Source: Mycobacterium colombiense
GTDB lineage: Bacteria; Actinomycetota; Actinomycetes; Mycobacteriales; Mycobacteriaceae
Assembly (NCBI RefSeq): GCF_001665835.1
Contig: NZ_LZSX01000032.1
Coordinates: 174,725-238,724 of the forward strand
Direction of reading: 5' to 3'
Length of the DNA: 64,000 nucleotides
Under the pieces are notes generated by a model. The model worked only from the letters and a program-made list of their open reading frames with translations, was not told the DNA's origin and made no database searches. Shown here in pieces: positions 36,614-45,014 of this stretch; the first letter of the stretch is position 1, and each line of letters opens with the position of its first letter. A program made the translations under genes and the position numbers.

Positions 36614-37617
36614 TGGATGCTAAGCGCAGGCGCGCTGAATACAAGCGCCAACGAACAGTTGCTATCAAGATGATGCGTGACGCTGGAATGAGCGAAGAAG
36701 AGATACAGGCGGAATTGTTGAAACTTCGCGAAGCGCTTGGAATTTCGGCTAGTGAACCTAACGATAATCTTCCGGCTGTCATTGATAAGCCAGTGGGTAA
36801 CCTATCGGGTGAAAAAGCTATGAAATCGCCTGCGTCGCACGAACCGGCGTCCGATTCTCAAAAGGCAAGTGATTCAAGACCTTCGAACGGCCGAGATTGG
36901 ACGAATTCTGCTGTGCCGCAACGTCGTTGCAAGGCTCACAAAAAAGACGGCTCGCAGTGCAGCAACCCAGCGATTCGGGGCGGAACCGTTTGCAGGTTTC
37001 ACGGTGGAGCGGCCAAACACGTCAAGATGGCTGCTCGTGCTCGTTTAGAGAACGCAGCCGACCGCATGGCAAAAGAGTTGCTAGGCATGGCAATTGATCC
37101 CGATATCTCAGCGGCGGTCAAGCTAGCTGCGATTCGTGACGCTTTGGACCGCGCTGGCCTCAAAGCACCGAATGAGGTTGTGCTGAGCCAAGGTACAGCA
37201 CCTTACGAAGAGATATTCGATTCCATCTCTAGCGAGCGGCCTGATTCTGGCACCAATCATGCTGATAGCAAACGTGCTTCGGCAGATTGGCCGTTGTTCG
37301 ATGAGCAGGCGGAATCAATTGCAGGACAACCCAATTCGTATGATTACGAAGCCCCGCCGGCCTCGGCGGAGTCCGACTCTGGCAATCCCCGCGACCCCGC
37401 GCCCCGAGGTTATGAATCCGACCGCCTGAGCGCCACGGAGCAAGCCGAACAACAGCGCGGCGATAGGCAATACCGGCGACCCCGACCCGCTGGCCCAGAG
37501 GGGCGCTCAGAGGCTTTCCACATCACCGGCGATGATGCCTACCGGGTAGCCAACCAGGTCAACCGCGACATTGGCGCTCTAAAAGCCCTGCCACCAGGGC
37601 GAACGGCAAGCTGGTAG
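36610..37617 (+). CDS. HGG-motif (zinc-knuckle-like) protein of phage elements, 335 aa
   Basis: From ATG 36610, overlapping the previous stop, the product is 335 residues. An N-terminal basic helix (DAKRRRAEYKRQRTVAIKMM) precedes a disordered linker. A knuckle near 110-140 follows (RRCKAHKKDGSQCSNPA, then TVCRFHGGAAKHV) and a helix (ISAAVKLAAIRDALDRAGL). The C-terminal third is rich in Pro/Ser/Asp. The C-x7-C...C-R-x-HGG pattern is frequent in actinobacterial phages and islands near packaging or replication genes, but its role is unknown to me; a DNA-binding, packaging-recruiting role is possible. Confidence 0.7.
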   Translation: MMDAKRRRAEYKRQRTVAIKMMRDAGMSEEEIQAELLKLREALGISASEPNDNLPAVIDKPVGNLSGEKAMKSPASHEPASDSQKASDSRPSNGRDWTNSAVPQRRCKAHKKDGSQCSNPAIRGGTVCRFHGGAAKHVKMAARARLENAADRMAKELLGMAIDPDISAAVKLAAIRDALDRAGLKAPNEVVLSQGTAPYEEIFDSISSERPDSGTNHADSKRASADWPLFDEQAESIAGQPNSYDYEAPPASAESDSGNPRDPAPRGYESDRLSATEQAEQQRGDRQYRRPRPAGPEGRSEAFHITGDDAYRVANQVNRDIGALKALPPGRTASW

Positions 37618-37716
37618 CACGCTGATAGCACGAACGGCACAGATATGGCCTTGACCAGCAAGCCCCGGCAGGTTAAATACCTGCGACACCGATAGCGGAT
37701 GATTCAAAGCTGGTGA

Positions 37717-38853
37717 TTAGCTTGCCTTTTGGACGGTTTCAGCCATCTTAGACAGCCTATCGGCCAAGTGCGTCATTCGGCTAGCTGTCGCCGCTGTGTA
37801 GCGCATAGACATGGTTGGCGTTGAATGACCCAGAAACAAAGCTATCTCGGTTGGGCTTGCGCCAGCGTGGGCCATCATCGTTGCGCCGAAGTGCCGCAGG
37901 TCATGGATTCGAACCTTTTCCCTGCCAGCATCTTTCAAGGCCGGTTTGTACCAAGTCTTTGCAAATACCTGGTCGTTGACGTGGCAACCGCCCATAAACG
38001 GTTTGAACAGCAAGGCGTCTCTTTGGCTTTCGACGTGCTGCGCTAGGTGATCTTCAACCGATCGGCGCAAGCTGGCCGGAATCGAGACATAACGGACGTT
38101 GCCTGATTTGGTCGTATCGATTCGGCACTTGCCTACGTGGGTCACAGCGCGCGAAATGGTGATCTGGTCGCGATTGGCGTTGATATCGCTTCGGCGCAGC
38201 TCGGTTGCTTCACCCCACCGCAGGCCGCACCAGGCCGAGAGCAGAACCAAGAGCTTGAATCGTTCCGGCATGGCATCGGCAACCGCGTTTAGCTCGTCAA
38301 CGGCCAAAATCTCCGGTTCGCGCTTGCGCTTGGTTGTCATCGCCCCGTCAATCTGGCAAGGGTTGCGAACCAGCAAGCCGTCTTTGACGGCTACGTTGCA
38401 CACCATGTTCAAAAGGCTGTAAGCGTGGCGCTTGGTCGTGTCGCCATCTAGCCGCGCGTACCACGCTCTGATCGCTTCGGCGTTCAATTCGCGCAGCGGG
38501 ATGATGCCTAACCGCTCTTGGACGTGGTTGGTCCACAGAGAGTTATAGAGGCTTCGCGTGGTTTCTTTGGTTTTACGCTCTTCGATCACTTGCTTGCCGT
38601 AATCGCCTAGAAGCAACACAGCGGCCTTACCTTCGTCGCGGCGCTGCTCGGGAGATTTCCACGTCTCCCCTGTCATCCGGCAACGATCTAGATAGTTCTT
38701 TTCGTTGGCTAGCCAACCTTCGGCGTTGAGCTTGGTGTCAAACGTTCCGGCAGCTTTGTAGCGCGTGCCGTCTTTGAGGTAAGACGCCTGGTACTTGCCG
38801 CTTGGCAGCTTTCGAAGCCAGCCCCAATTTCTGTGACCTTTGGTTGCGGGCAT
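37717..38853 (-). CDS. int: Tyrosine recombinase (integrase) of the element
   Basis: From ATG 38853 the product is 378 residues; a GTG at 38856 is in frame but too close to the GGTGG ribosome site. The catalytic set is complete: Arg 212 in CGLRWGEATELR, a Lys near 249, His 317 and Arg 320 in HDLRHFGATMMAHAG, His 343 in LGHSTP and nucleophile Tyr 352 in MRYTA. The N-terminal half is an AP2/SAM-like arm- and core-binding domain. It lies next to attR and reads inward, with about 250 bases of arm-site sequence between it and the core. It would integrate the element at tRNA-Arg. Confidence 0.96.
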   Translation of the reverse strand: MPATKGHRNWGWLRKLPSGKYQASYLKDGTRYKAAGTFDTKLNAEGWLANEKNYLDRCRMTGETWKSPEQRRDEGKAAVLLLGDYGKQVIEERKTKETTRSLYNSLWTNHVQERLGIIPLRELNAEAIRAWYARLDGDTTKRHAYSLLNMVCNVAVKDGLLVRNPCQIDGAMTTKRKREPEILAVDELNAVADAMPERFKLLVLLSAWCGLRWGEATELRRSDINANRDQITISRAVTHVGKCRIDTTKSGNVRYVSIPASLRRSVEDHLAQHVESQRDALLFKPFMGGCHVNDQVFAKTWYKPALKDAGREKVRIHDLRHFGATMMAHAGASPTEIALFLGHSTPTMSMRYTAATASRMTHLADRLSKMAETVQKAS

Positions 38854-38972
38854 CACACCACCCGCCTTGGTGGATCAAGCTTCGTCGGATCGCCCATCTT
38901 TGGCCCCTGTAGATTCATTACGCCGAATTGATTACTTGCATACCTGCCGATTAGCTGCGCTGATGGGCTGGA

Positions 38973-39026
38973 GTGCTATCAACATGTTATCAAGGTTGGC
39001 CGGAGCTGGTGTGTGTTGGTATCAAC
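38973..39026. promoter_or_regulatory. attR-proximal candidate integrase arm sites and integrase promoter region
   Basis: GTGCTATCAAC (38973-38983), GTTATCAAGG (38986-38995) and TTGGTATCAAC (39016-39026) share a TATCAA core. The first is an exact repeat of 26815-26825 at the other end. They lie between the integrase start and attR, where arm-type sites and the int promoter are expected. Confidence 0.5.
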
Positions 39027-39105
39027 TGAGTTCGCCTTTTGGCACGTAATCCGTTGTAGCACACCATAATTGCTGGTCGCGCCGTTGAGTCAGCCGTCCA
39101 GGTTG

Positions 39106-39132
39106 CGCAGGTTCGAATCCTGCCGGGGGCAC
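39106..39132 (+). repeat. attR core (27 bp)
   Basis: Identical to attL (26716-26742). The sequence to its left does not rebuild a tRNA, so the functional tRNA copy is the one at attL and this end is the displaced chromosomal half-site. Confidence 0.95.
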
Positions 39133-39214
39133 GTCAGAGATGTTTTTCTCGGCTTAGCGCGGTCACGCCGGGCACCCCGACGAGGTTCTCAGTTCCGCGT
39201 CAATCCCGCCGGCC

Positions 39215-39442
39215 CTAGGCGACCGCGCTCGCGTCGCCCTCCTCGACTTCCGTGCACACCAGGGGCAGCGCTGCCGTGAGCCGCTCGAATTGGCAGTCGT
39301 GGCATAACACCACATCAATCCCGGGCAACCGCCGGATTACAGAATTTGCTTTGGTGGCCACTCGTTGGCAATGACCGCACTTCAGATACGCGGCAGAGTG
39401 TTCGATGATGCGGGATGCGACGAGGGCGGTGGGGTCGACCAT
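39215..39442 (-). CDS. Small zinc-ribbon-like protein, 75 aa
   Basis: The frame extends far upstream, but ATG 39442 has a good GGAGG site 8 bases before it. The product begins VDPTALVASRIIEHSAAYLK and has CGHC and CHDC knuckles 28 residues apart (LKCGHCQRVATKANSVIRR, then DVVLCHDCQFERL), a zinc-ribbon spacing, with an acidic tail. It is the first chromosomal gene after the element. Unknown partner; such ribbons often bind nucleic acids or act as adaptors. Confidence 0.68.
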   Translation of the reverse strand: MVDPTALVASRIIEHSAAYLKCGHCQRVATKANSVIRRLPGIDVVLCHDCQFERLTAALPLVCTEVEEGDASAVA

Positions 39443-39670
39443 GAATTGATCCTCCACCATGCCTCTTGTCATCTGCTGAGAGGCAAGCCAGCAATCTCCC
39501 AAGAATCTGTTAGGAATCTGCTGAGCGCGGCGGCCCAGCGGGCCCCGGTCCTCAATCGCAGGATAGTAGGCACACGAGTTTGCCATCTCGCCGTGCGGCG
39601 GACGTTGATGCGGCTGCGATGGCGAAACCCGTTGCGCGACACCGGCTGACGGTACCCAACGGCAACCTGG

Positions 39671-39724
39671 GGTAACTACCGACTCCAAAGTCGGCTTCGC
39701 GGGTCCAAATCCTGCCAACGCGGC
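39671..39724 (+). other. tRNA-like fragment (Trp-type anticodon arm), probably a remnant
   Basis: CCGAC-TCCAAA-GTCGG resembles an anticodon arm with CCA (Trp), followed by a variable bit and a T-arm-like GGG-TCCAAAT-CCTGCC. The loop is one base short, TTC of the T loop has become TCC, and no matching 5' acceptor or D arm is found. It looks like the 3' part of a decayed or displaced tRNA, perhaps an old integration scar. No functional tRNA is claimed. Confidence 0.35.
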
Positions 39725-39798
39725 ACTTCGACGTCTCCGGCATGCGGCCGATCGCGTAAGGGGTGTGCATCGACGGCTCGCCGGAAGAGGATGGTCCC

Positions 39799-40194
39799 AT
39801 GACCACCAGATCGAACAGTGCCCTCATCCCGACATTCGCCGCACTGCGCTTCGCCACCGGCGTGGCCTCATGGGCGGCCCCGATCAGAGCTGCCCGCCTG
39901 TTTGGACTGGGTTCTGCCAAACAGCAACCCCTTCTCACCCAGCTCTTCGGGTCTCGCGAATTGACGCTGGCCCTGGCCGTCGCGGATCCCACATCACCGC
40001 GGCTGCGCACCCGCGCATTGCAACTTGGGCTGCTCACCGACGCCCTGGACATTGTCGCGACCCTGCGCGGCATCCGACACGAGACGCTGCGACCGGTCGG
40101 TGCGATCGTGACCGGTGGCGGCGCGGCGGTGTTCCTCGGCATGGGCCTTACCGCCCTGGCGAACCAGAAACGCGTCGCCGCCTCGACTCCATAA
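39799..40194 (+). CDS. Small membrane protein (DUF4267-like), 131 aa
   Basis: From ATG 39799 the 131-residue product is hydrophobic, with about four short membrane segments (FAALRFATGVASWAAP, RELTLALAVAD, LGLLTDALDIVATLRG, GAIVTGGGAAVFLGMGLTAL). Actinobacterial DUF4267 proteins look like this. The function is unknown. Its coding sequence has the high G+C of the chromosome, so it is outside the element. Confidence 0.7.
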   Translation: MTTRSNSALIPTFAALRFATGVASWAAPIRAARLFGLGSAKQQPLLTQLFGSRELTLALAVADPTSPRLRTRALQLGLLTDALDIVATLRGIRHETLRPVGAIVTGGGAAVFLGMGLTALANQKRVAASTP

Positions 40195-40307
40195 GCGGTA
40201 GTGAGTTGGGTCACCTCGGTCCCCGGCACGGGCAGCCTTTCGGCCGCTCAGGTGTTGCAAATTGCGGTCACTAGTTCAGAAGGTGGCCCTCACTCAGCGA
40301 GGCTGAC

Positions 40308-40601
40308 ATGCGGCAGACCATCATTCGCCAACGCTCCGATGCCCGTTTCCCCATAGCCGAGACGCTGTGGGTCATAGCGGGCACCATCCTGCTGCTCGCC
40401 CTAGGAGACGTCGTGATCGTGTTGGCCCTCGCGCTGGCCGCCGTGGCCCTCACGGCAGCGTGGTGGATCCGTCGTACCGCCGGGCGTCGCGCACTGGGCA
40501 GCGAGGTGACGCTGGCTTCCGTGTCTCGCCTGCCGACCGGGAGCCGCGCGCCGAAGAAGGCGTCGGCGCAAGCGCTCTGGCATCGCCACAGCGCCGCGTA
40601 G
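40308..40601 (+). CDS. Small membrane protein, 97 aa
   Basis: The product has a hydrophobic centre of two adjacent helices (LWVIAGTILLLALGDVVIVL and ALALAAVALTAAWWI) followed by a basic cytoplasmic tail. GCGAGG precedes ATG 40308. It stands alone, convergent with the PPE genes. No family recognised; similar single genes occur next to PE/PPE loci in mycobacteria. Confidence 0.62.
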   Translation: MRQTIIRQRSDARFPIAETLWVIAGTILLLALGDVVIVLALALAAVALTAAWWIRRTAGRRALGSEVTLASVSRLPTGSRAPKKASAQALWHRHSAA

Positions 40602-40632
40602 GCGCCGCCGTTTCACCCCGGCCGACGCGTCG

Positions 40633-42024
40633 TCATCCCCAGGTGGCCCGCGGCGGCGTGGCCTTGGATTTGTCGGCCGAGGACAGGTGCACGGCGTGCA
40701 CGCCCGGCTTCTTGGCCAGCTGATCCAAAAGGCTTTCCAGATGCGCCTTGTCGGTGTGCCAGTGCTGCACCGCCTCGGGCGCCTGCTGCAATTCCGCCAG
40801 GACGGTCTTGAGCTTGTCCGGGGTTTTGCCTTCGTTATCCGACGGGCGGCGGCCCGAACCTCGCACCGCGCCTGCGCTGAATCCGCGGGGCACGCCACCG
40901 CCGAGCGCGCTGCCGGCCAAGGCCGCCAAGGCCATCTCGCCCGAGAGGCCACTCGCGGCAGCCGCGACCGTCGGCGCGGCGCCAGCGCTGGTGTACTCCA
41001 ACACGGTGGCGGCGAGCTTGACCCCGGGACCGGCCGCGGCCCAGCCCGGCGGCACGGACAACGCCCCGGCGAGACCCGCGCTGCCGGCACTCGCCGATAC
41101 GGCAGACGCGCCGGCCGCGCCCGCCGCCTGCGTGCTCGAACCCAGCGAGGCGAACAGCGGTCCCTCCAGTTCGACCGCCGTATCGCTCCACGTCCGCGCC
41201 GTCGCCACCATGCCCAGGCTGATGCTCAGCAACGTGTCGTTGACCGGACGGAGGGCCTTGGTGACGAACTCGACGTTCGCGGCGATCCTCGCCAACGGTG
41301 TGGAATTCAGGTTGTTCAGCCACGTCGCCAATGAAGACGCCTGCGACGACGGATCGGCCGCGGGAGACGCGGCGGGCGATGCGAGGCCTTGCAGGGTTCG
41401 CGGGGTCGTCGACATCAGCTGCGACAAGGCCGACTGCGCGTTGGTGGGCGCCGTGCCGGCGGCTTGGGCGACCGCCCCGGATTGACCAGCCGCTCCAACT
41501 GGATTGGTGGTTTGCGGCGCCGGGTTGAACGGCGACATCTGCGCGGCGGTCGCCGAGGAACCGGCGTAGCCGTACATCGCGGCGGCGTCCTGCGCCCACA
41601 TCTGCCCGTACTCCGCCTCGGTGGCCGCGATCGCGGCGGTGTTCTGGCCGAACACGTTGGTCGCCACCAGCGATGCCGCCTGACGACGGTTTTCGGCGAT
41701 CGAGACCGGGGGCACGGTCACCAGGAACGCGGTCTCATAGGCCGCCGCCGCCGCTCTGGCTTGGGCGGCGGCCCGCTCGGCCTGCGCGCCGGTGGCGCCC
41801 ATCCACTCCACGTACGGCGCCGCCGCGGCCGCCATCGCCACCGACGACGCACCCTGCCAGCCGCTGGCCAGGTTCGAGATCACCGACTCGTACGCTGCGG
41901 ACGCAGAATAAAGCTGGGCGGCCAATCCATCCCATGCCGATGCCGCGGCCAACATCGAGCCCGAGCCGGGCCCGGCGTACATCCGGCCGGAGTTGATTTC
42001 CGGCGGTAAGGCTCCAAAATCCAT
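40633..42024 (-). CDS. PPE family protein, PPE-SVP subgroup (downstream of pair)
   Basis: The 463-residue protein starts [20 protein letters not shown], the PPE signature (Pro-Pro-Glu at 7-9), with the WxG-type helical turn ASGWQGASS. At ~residue 340 [16 protein letters not shown] is the SVP box of the second-largest PPE subgroup. After it comes a glycine-rich part and an unusual charged helical tail ([20 protein letters not shown]) not typical of SVP members. It is probably secreted through ESX-5 with a PE partner encoded elsewhere; no PE gene is next to it. AAGGAG precedes ATG 42024. Position recalls Rv0915c (PPE14). Confidence 0.92.
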   Translation of the reverse strand: MDFGALPPEINSGRMYAGPGSGSMLAAASAWDGLAAQLYSASAAYESVISNLASGWQGASSVAMAAAAAPYVEWMGATGAQAERAAAQARAAAAAYETAFLVTVPPVSIAENRRQAASLVATNVFGQNTAAIAATEAEYGQMWAQDAAAMYGYAGSSATAAQMSPFNPAPQTTNPVGAAGQSGAVAQAAGTAPTNAQSALSQLMSTTPRTLQGLASPAASPAADPSSQASSLATWLNNLNSTPLARIAANVEFVTKALRPVNDTLLSISLGMVATARTWSDTAVELEGPLFASLGSSTQAAGAAGASAVSASAGSAGLAGALSVPPGWAAAGPGVKLAATVLEYTSAGAAPTVAAAASGLSGEMALAALAGSALGGGVPRGFSAGAVRGSGRRPSDNEGKTPDKLKTVLAELQQAPEAVQHWHTDKAHLESLLDQLAKKPGVHAVHLSSADKSKATPPRATWG

Positions 42025-42052
42025 TGCTGCTCCTTGGTATTGGCGATCGCGG

Positions 42053-43279
42053 CTATTCCTGCGCGTCGTCGGCGTTGATGACGATGATCGTGGCGGTGGT
42101 CGCCGCCCGTCCGAATGCGCTGCCCCCGACGCCCATTCCGTGAGCAGAACCACCACCGGCGGCGGCCACGGCGCGCCCGGCCAGGCCGGATGCGGCCATG
42201 TTGCCGAACAGCGACCCCTGCGCCTCCGTGGCGACGGCGGCCGGGGCACCGGCAAAAGCGGCCTGCGGCAACACCGCGGCGACCGAGCGGATTTCCGGTG
42301 CCGCCGCGGCCCATCCCTGCGGCACGGACAAACGACCGACGACACCGGCACGGCCGATGCCCGTTGATGTTCCGGCGCCGGCGGGCGCCGTCGAGCGCAC
42401 AACCCGCGTCTCCGAACCCGGGCCGCTGCCGAGCTGGCCCAGCTTCGACCTGTCCCTGTCGAGTCGTTGTCTGGCGCTGTTCACGTTGGCCACGTTCTGG
42501 GGAACCAGGTAGCTTTCGACACCCAGCAGGTACGGGCTGCCCCCAATGCCATACAACGAGACGGGCCCCAACGGACCCGTGAAGGCCGAGTCGAACGCAG
42601 ATAGCAGCGACGGATCAGCGGCGGTGGGCGTGGTCAGGCTCTGCAGCGATTGCGGCACGGCCGACATCAATTGCGGCAGTGCGGTTTGCGTGTTCGTCGC
42701 GACAGAGCCACCGGTCGCGTGCACGACGGCAGCGGCTTGTACCGCCGACCCGCCTGGGTTGGTGGTCTGCGGCGGCTGGCCGAATGGGGTTATTTGTGCG
42801 GCGGTTGCCGACGAGCCGGCGTAGCCGTACATTGCCGCGGCATCCTGCGCCCACATTTCGGCGTACCGCGCTTCGGTGGCCATGATCGCCGGAGTGTTCT
42901 GGCCCAAGAAATTGGTGGCGACCAGCGCCATCAATTGCGCTCGGTTGGCCGCTATGACCGGCGGTGGCACCGTTGCGAGGAATGCGATCTCATAGGCCGC
43001 CGCCGCCGCCCTCGCCTGATTGGCGGTTTGCTCAGCTTGGATGGCGGTCGCGCTCATCCATGCCGTATACGGTGCCTCGGCGGCCACCATGATGCCCGAT
43101 GATGGACCCTGCCACGCGCCGGTCAAGTTTGAGATCACCGACTCATACGATGCCGCCGCGGAGTGCAGCTCGGCGGCCAACGCATCCCATGCCGCCGCGG
43201 CAGCCAGCATCGGCCCCGACCCGGCGCCGACGTACATTCGGCCTGAGTTGACTTCTGGCGGCAAGCCTCCGAAATCCAT
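42053..43279 (-). CDS. PPE family protein, PPE-SVP subgroup (upstream of pair)
   Basis: The 408-residue protein begins [20 protein letters not shown] and has [20 protein letters not shown] and the SVP box [18 protein letters not shown] near residue 325. It shares long identities with the next gene (for instance [14 protein letters not shown]), so the two are a recent tandem duplication with 28 bases between them. The middle (~230-290) is unique: [20 protein letters not shown]. Its GAGGTATAGC ribosome site precedes ATG 43279. Expected to be exported by ESX-5; antigenic variation by recombination between the copies is possible. Confidence 0.92.
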   Translation of the reverse strand: MDFGGLPPEVNSGRMYVGAGSGPMLAAAAAWDALAAELHSAAASYESVISNLTGAWQGPSSGIMVAAEAPYTAWMSATAIQAEQTANQARAAAAAYEIAFLATVPPPVIAANRAQLMALVATNFLGQNTPAIMATEARYAEMWAQDAAAMYGYAGSSATAAQITPFGQPPQTTNPGGSAVQAAAVVHATGGSVATNTQTALPQLMSAVPQSLQSLTTPTAADPSLLSAFDSAFTGPLGPVSLYGIGGSPYLLGVESYLVPQNVANVNSARQRLDRDRSKLGQLGSGPGSETRVVRSTAPAGAGTSTGIGRAGVVGRLSVPQGWAAAAPEIRSVAAVLPQAAFAGAPAAVATEAQGSLFGNMAASGLAGRAVAAAGGGSAHGMGVGGSAFGRAATTATIIVINADDAQE

Positions 43280-44306
43280 TGCTATACCTCGTGATTAATT
43301 GGGCAACGGTCGCGCTCAGGCCGCCCGCCGCATTCTTTTACCTGTCTGCTCAACCACACCGCTGGTTCTCGTGCCCGGGTTCACAGACCTGATGTGTCCC
43401 TGTCATCCAGGATTGCCGCCTCATCAGCGCGGCTATTCGTTTGCATGCTGCCGACAGGCGTTGTCACACATGACTGTTCGCTGAATCGCGCGCCACGCTG
43501 ACGCCCGTGGCTGCGGGTGGCAGGGCGAAAGGCTGTGCAACTTGCTCGTGGGCTCCGGCATTCTTGGCCGTTGAGCGCGCCTATCGGTGTGCGCGTGAAC
43601 GCGACATCGTCGGCACCCATACGGTCCGGCCGGCTCGGTCCGAGGGACTGCAGCCGCTGCCGTCAATGATTTCGACCTGCGGGTCGGAGGCTAGGATCCC
43701 CTGTTGCGCCACGGGCGATGCCGCCGTCGCTGCAGATAGGATTCGACACGGCGACTATGGCGATCAGCGATGACTTCGATTGCACGCCAGCTATCTTGGC
43801 GGTCTTGCGCACCCACGGGAGCGGTCATGCCGCGTAGTGCGGCCAGGCACGCCCCCGCTGCAGACGCAGAGGGTGAACCCGCGTCGAGAGACCTCATTGC
43901 AATGCTCCTGCACGGCGCCGCCACTGCCGCAACGGACTCCCCACCTACCAGTAGATGATCAAGCGATCCTACTTTTCGTGTTTACGTCCTGTCCACTTCC
44001 TGTTCGTTACTTGTGTACACGACCGCCTGATTTCTCAGTACGCGTCCATTGCGGTGGACGACCTGTTCGGATTCCGGATCATCACGGCGCCGGCGAGGGA
44101 GTAGGTGCGCCAGGTCTGCTCGCAACTCGGCGGCCACGCCCTGGCGCGGGCGGTCGGTCCGCGTTCCGAAAACGCGTGATTGACCGACGCCGGCGGTAGA
44201 AAGTCAGACCCCACAAAGTGCGGAAAAGAGGACTAACATCTACACCGTGCGTGTGAGGGAAGAAACGTAGCGCCCGTCGCTTCGTAGGGCATAAGCCGAG
44301 CCTGCG
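43280..44306. other. Gene-poor ~1-kb interval upstream of the PPE pair
   Basis: Several short open frames exist on both strands but none has a good ribosome site, conserved motif or mycobacterial codon pattern throughout. Around 44021-44104 one frame reads YASIAVDDLFGFRIITAP and is then broken by TAG, with LGGHALARAVG continuing in the same frame. This looks like decayed coding sequence. The rest includes the PPE promoter side (43280-43400). Nothing else recognised. Confidence 0.4.
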
Positions 44307-44522
44307 ATGCGGAAGCTAGTCGCGACACTGATAGCCGTTGGGGCCGTGACGCTCAGCGGGGCTGTCGCCCGCGCCGAGAACCAGCAGCCACCGCCTCCTC
44401 CCGCGCCCTCGTTCTACACACCGAAGTGCCTGAGTTTCGATGCCAATCCGCCGGCACACTGGAACTACCTGCCCTGCGGTTGGACGACGGACGGCAAGCG
44501 GTGGATTCCGCCGCCGCCGTAG
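44307..44522 (+). CDS. Small secreted proline-rich protein, 71 aa
   Basis: A signal peptide (KLVATLIAVGAVTLSGAVAR-AEN, cleavage near residue 23) is followed by a Pro-rich linker (QQPPPPPAPSFYTP) and a compact part with two Cys (KCLSFDANPPAHWNYLPCGW), likely disulfide bonded outside the cell, and a PPPP end. Mycobacteria encode many such unassigned small secreted proteins. It has no operon partner; the interval before it lacks other genes. Confidence 0.72.
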   Translation: MRKLVATLIAVGAVTLSGAVARAENQQPPPPPAPSFYTPKCLSFDANPPAHWNYLPCGWTTDGKRWIPPPP

Positions 44523-44581
44523 CCGATACCCCCTGACACAGACCGGCAACGGTGGCCGCGTGAAAAGCCGTCAGCCGCTGG

Positions 44582-44968
44582 CTAACTGGCTTTGAGGTGG
44601 CCGCCTCCCCGGCAGCTAACGCCGCAGACGCCCGCATCCCCCCGGGCGTCTGCGAGCGAAAGCGCCTGGTCGATCGGAACACCACTGCAGTCCAGGCCGT
44701 TGACCACGAGGCCCAGGCTGACCAGGCCGTCGGCGCGGCTGCCTTCGATGCACACCTCGATGTCTCGGAGCCCCGGCCTTCCCACTGTCCAGAAGTCCGG
44801 CCGGTGGCCGTCGAACACCGTATGGGTGTCCGCACCGTCGACCCCCTCCCGTCGGGAGAGCTCACCCGCCGACGACATGGGCACGTCGTCGGGCAACGCC
44901 GCGGCCGCGAGAGGAGTGAGCGGGTCGGCGAGGCCGCAACAATTGTCGTGATACTCCAAGGCGATCAT
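44582..44968 (-). CDS. Unknown protein, 128 aa
   Basis: The product is acidic (pattern LRDIEVCIEGSRADGLVSLG, VVNGLDCSGVPIDQALSLA) with five cysteines. A very good AGGAGG lies 6 bases before ATG 44968, so it is probably translated. No family recognised and no signal peptide. It stands upstream of nothing on its strand except the convergent small secreted gene. Codon usage matches the chromosome. Confidence 0.65.
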   Translation of the reverse strand: MIALEYHDNCCGLADPLTPLAAAALPDDVPMSSAGELSRREGVDGADTHTVFDGHRPDFWTVGRPGLRDIEVCIEGSRADGLVSLGLVVNGLDCSGVPIDQALSLADARGDAGVCGVSCRGGGHLKAS

Positions 44969-45014
44969 CGTCGCCCTCCTCTCACTCGGCCATCATTGTT
45001 CGACGGCAACGGTT

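Noticed and set aside
43770..43958. 62-codon frame upstream of the PPE pair
   Set aside because: It lacks a ribosome site, has low-complexity Ala/Ser composition and several equal alternatives on both strands.
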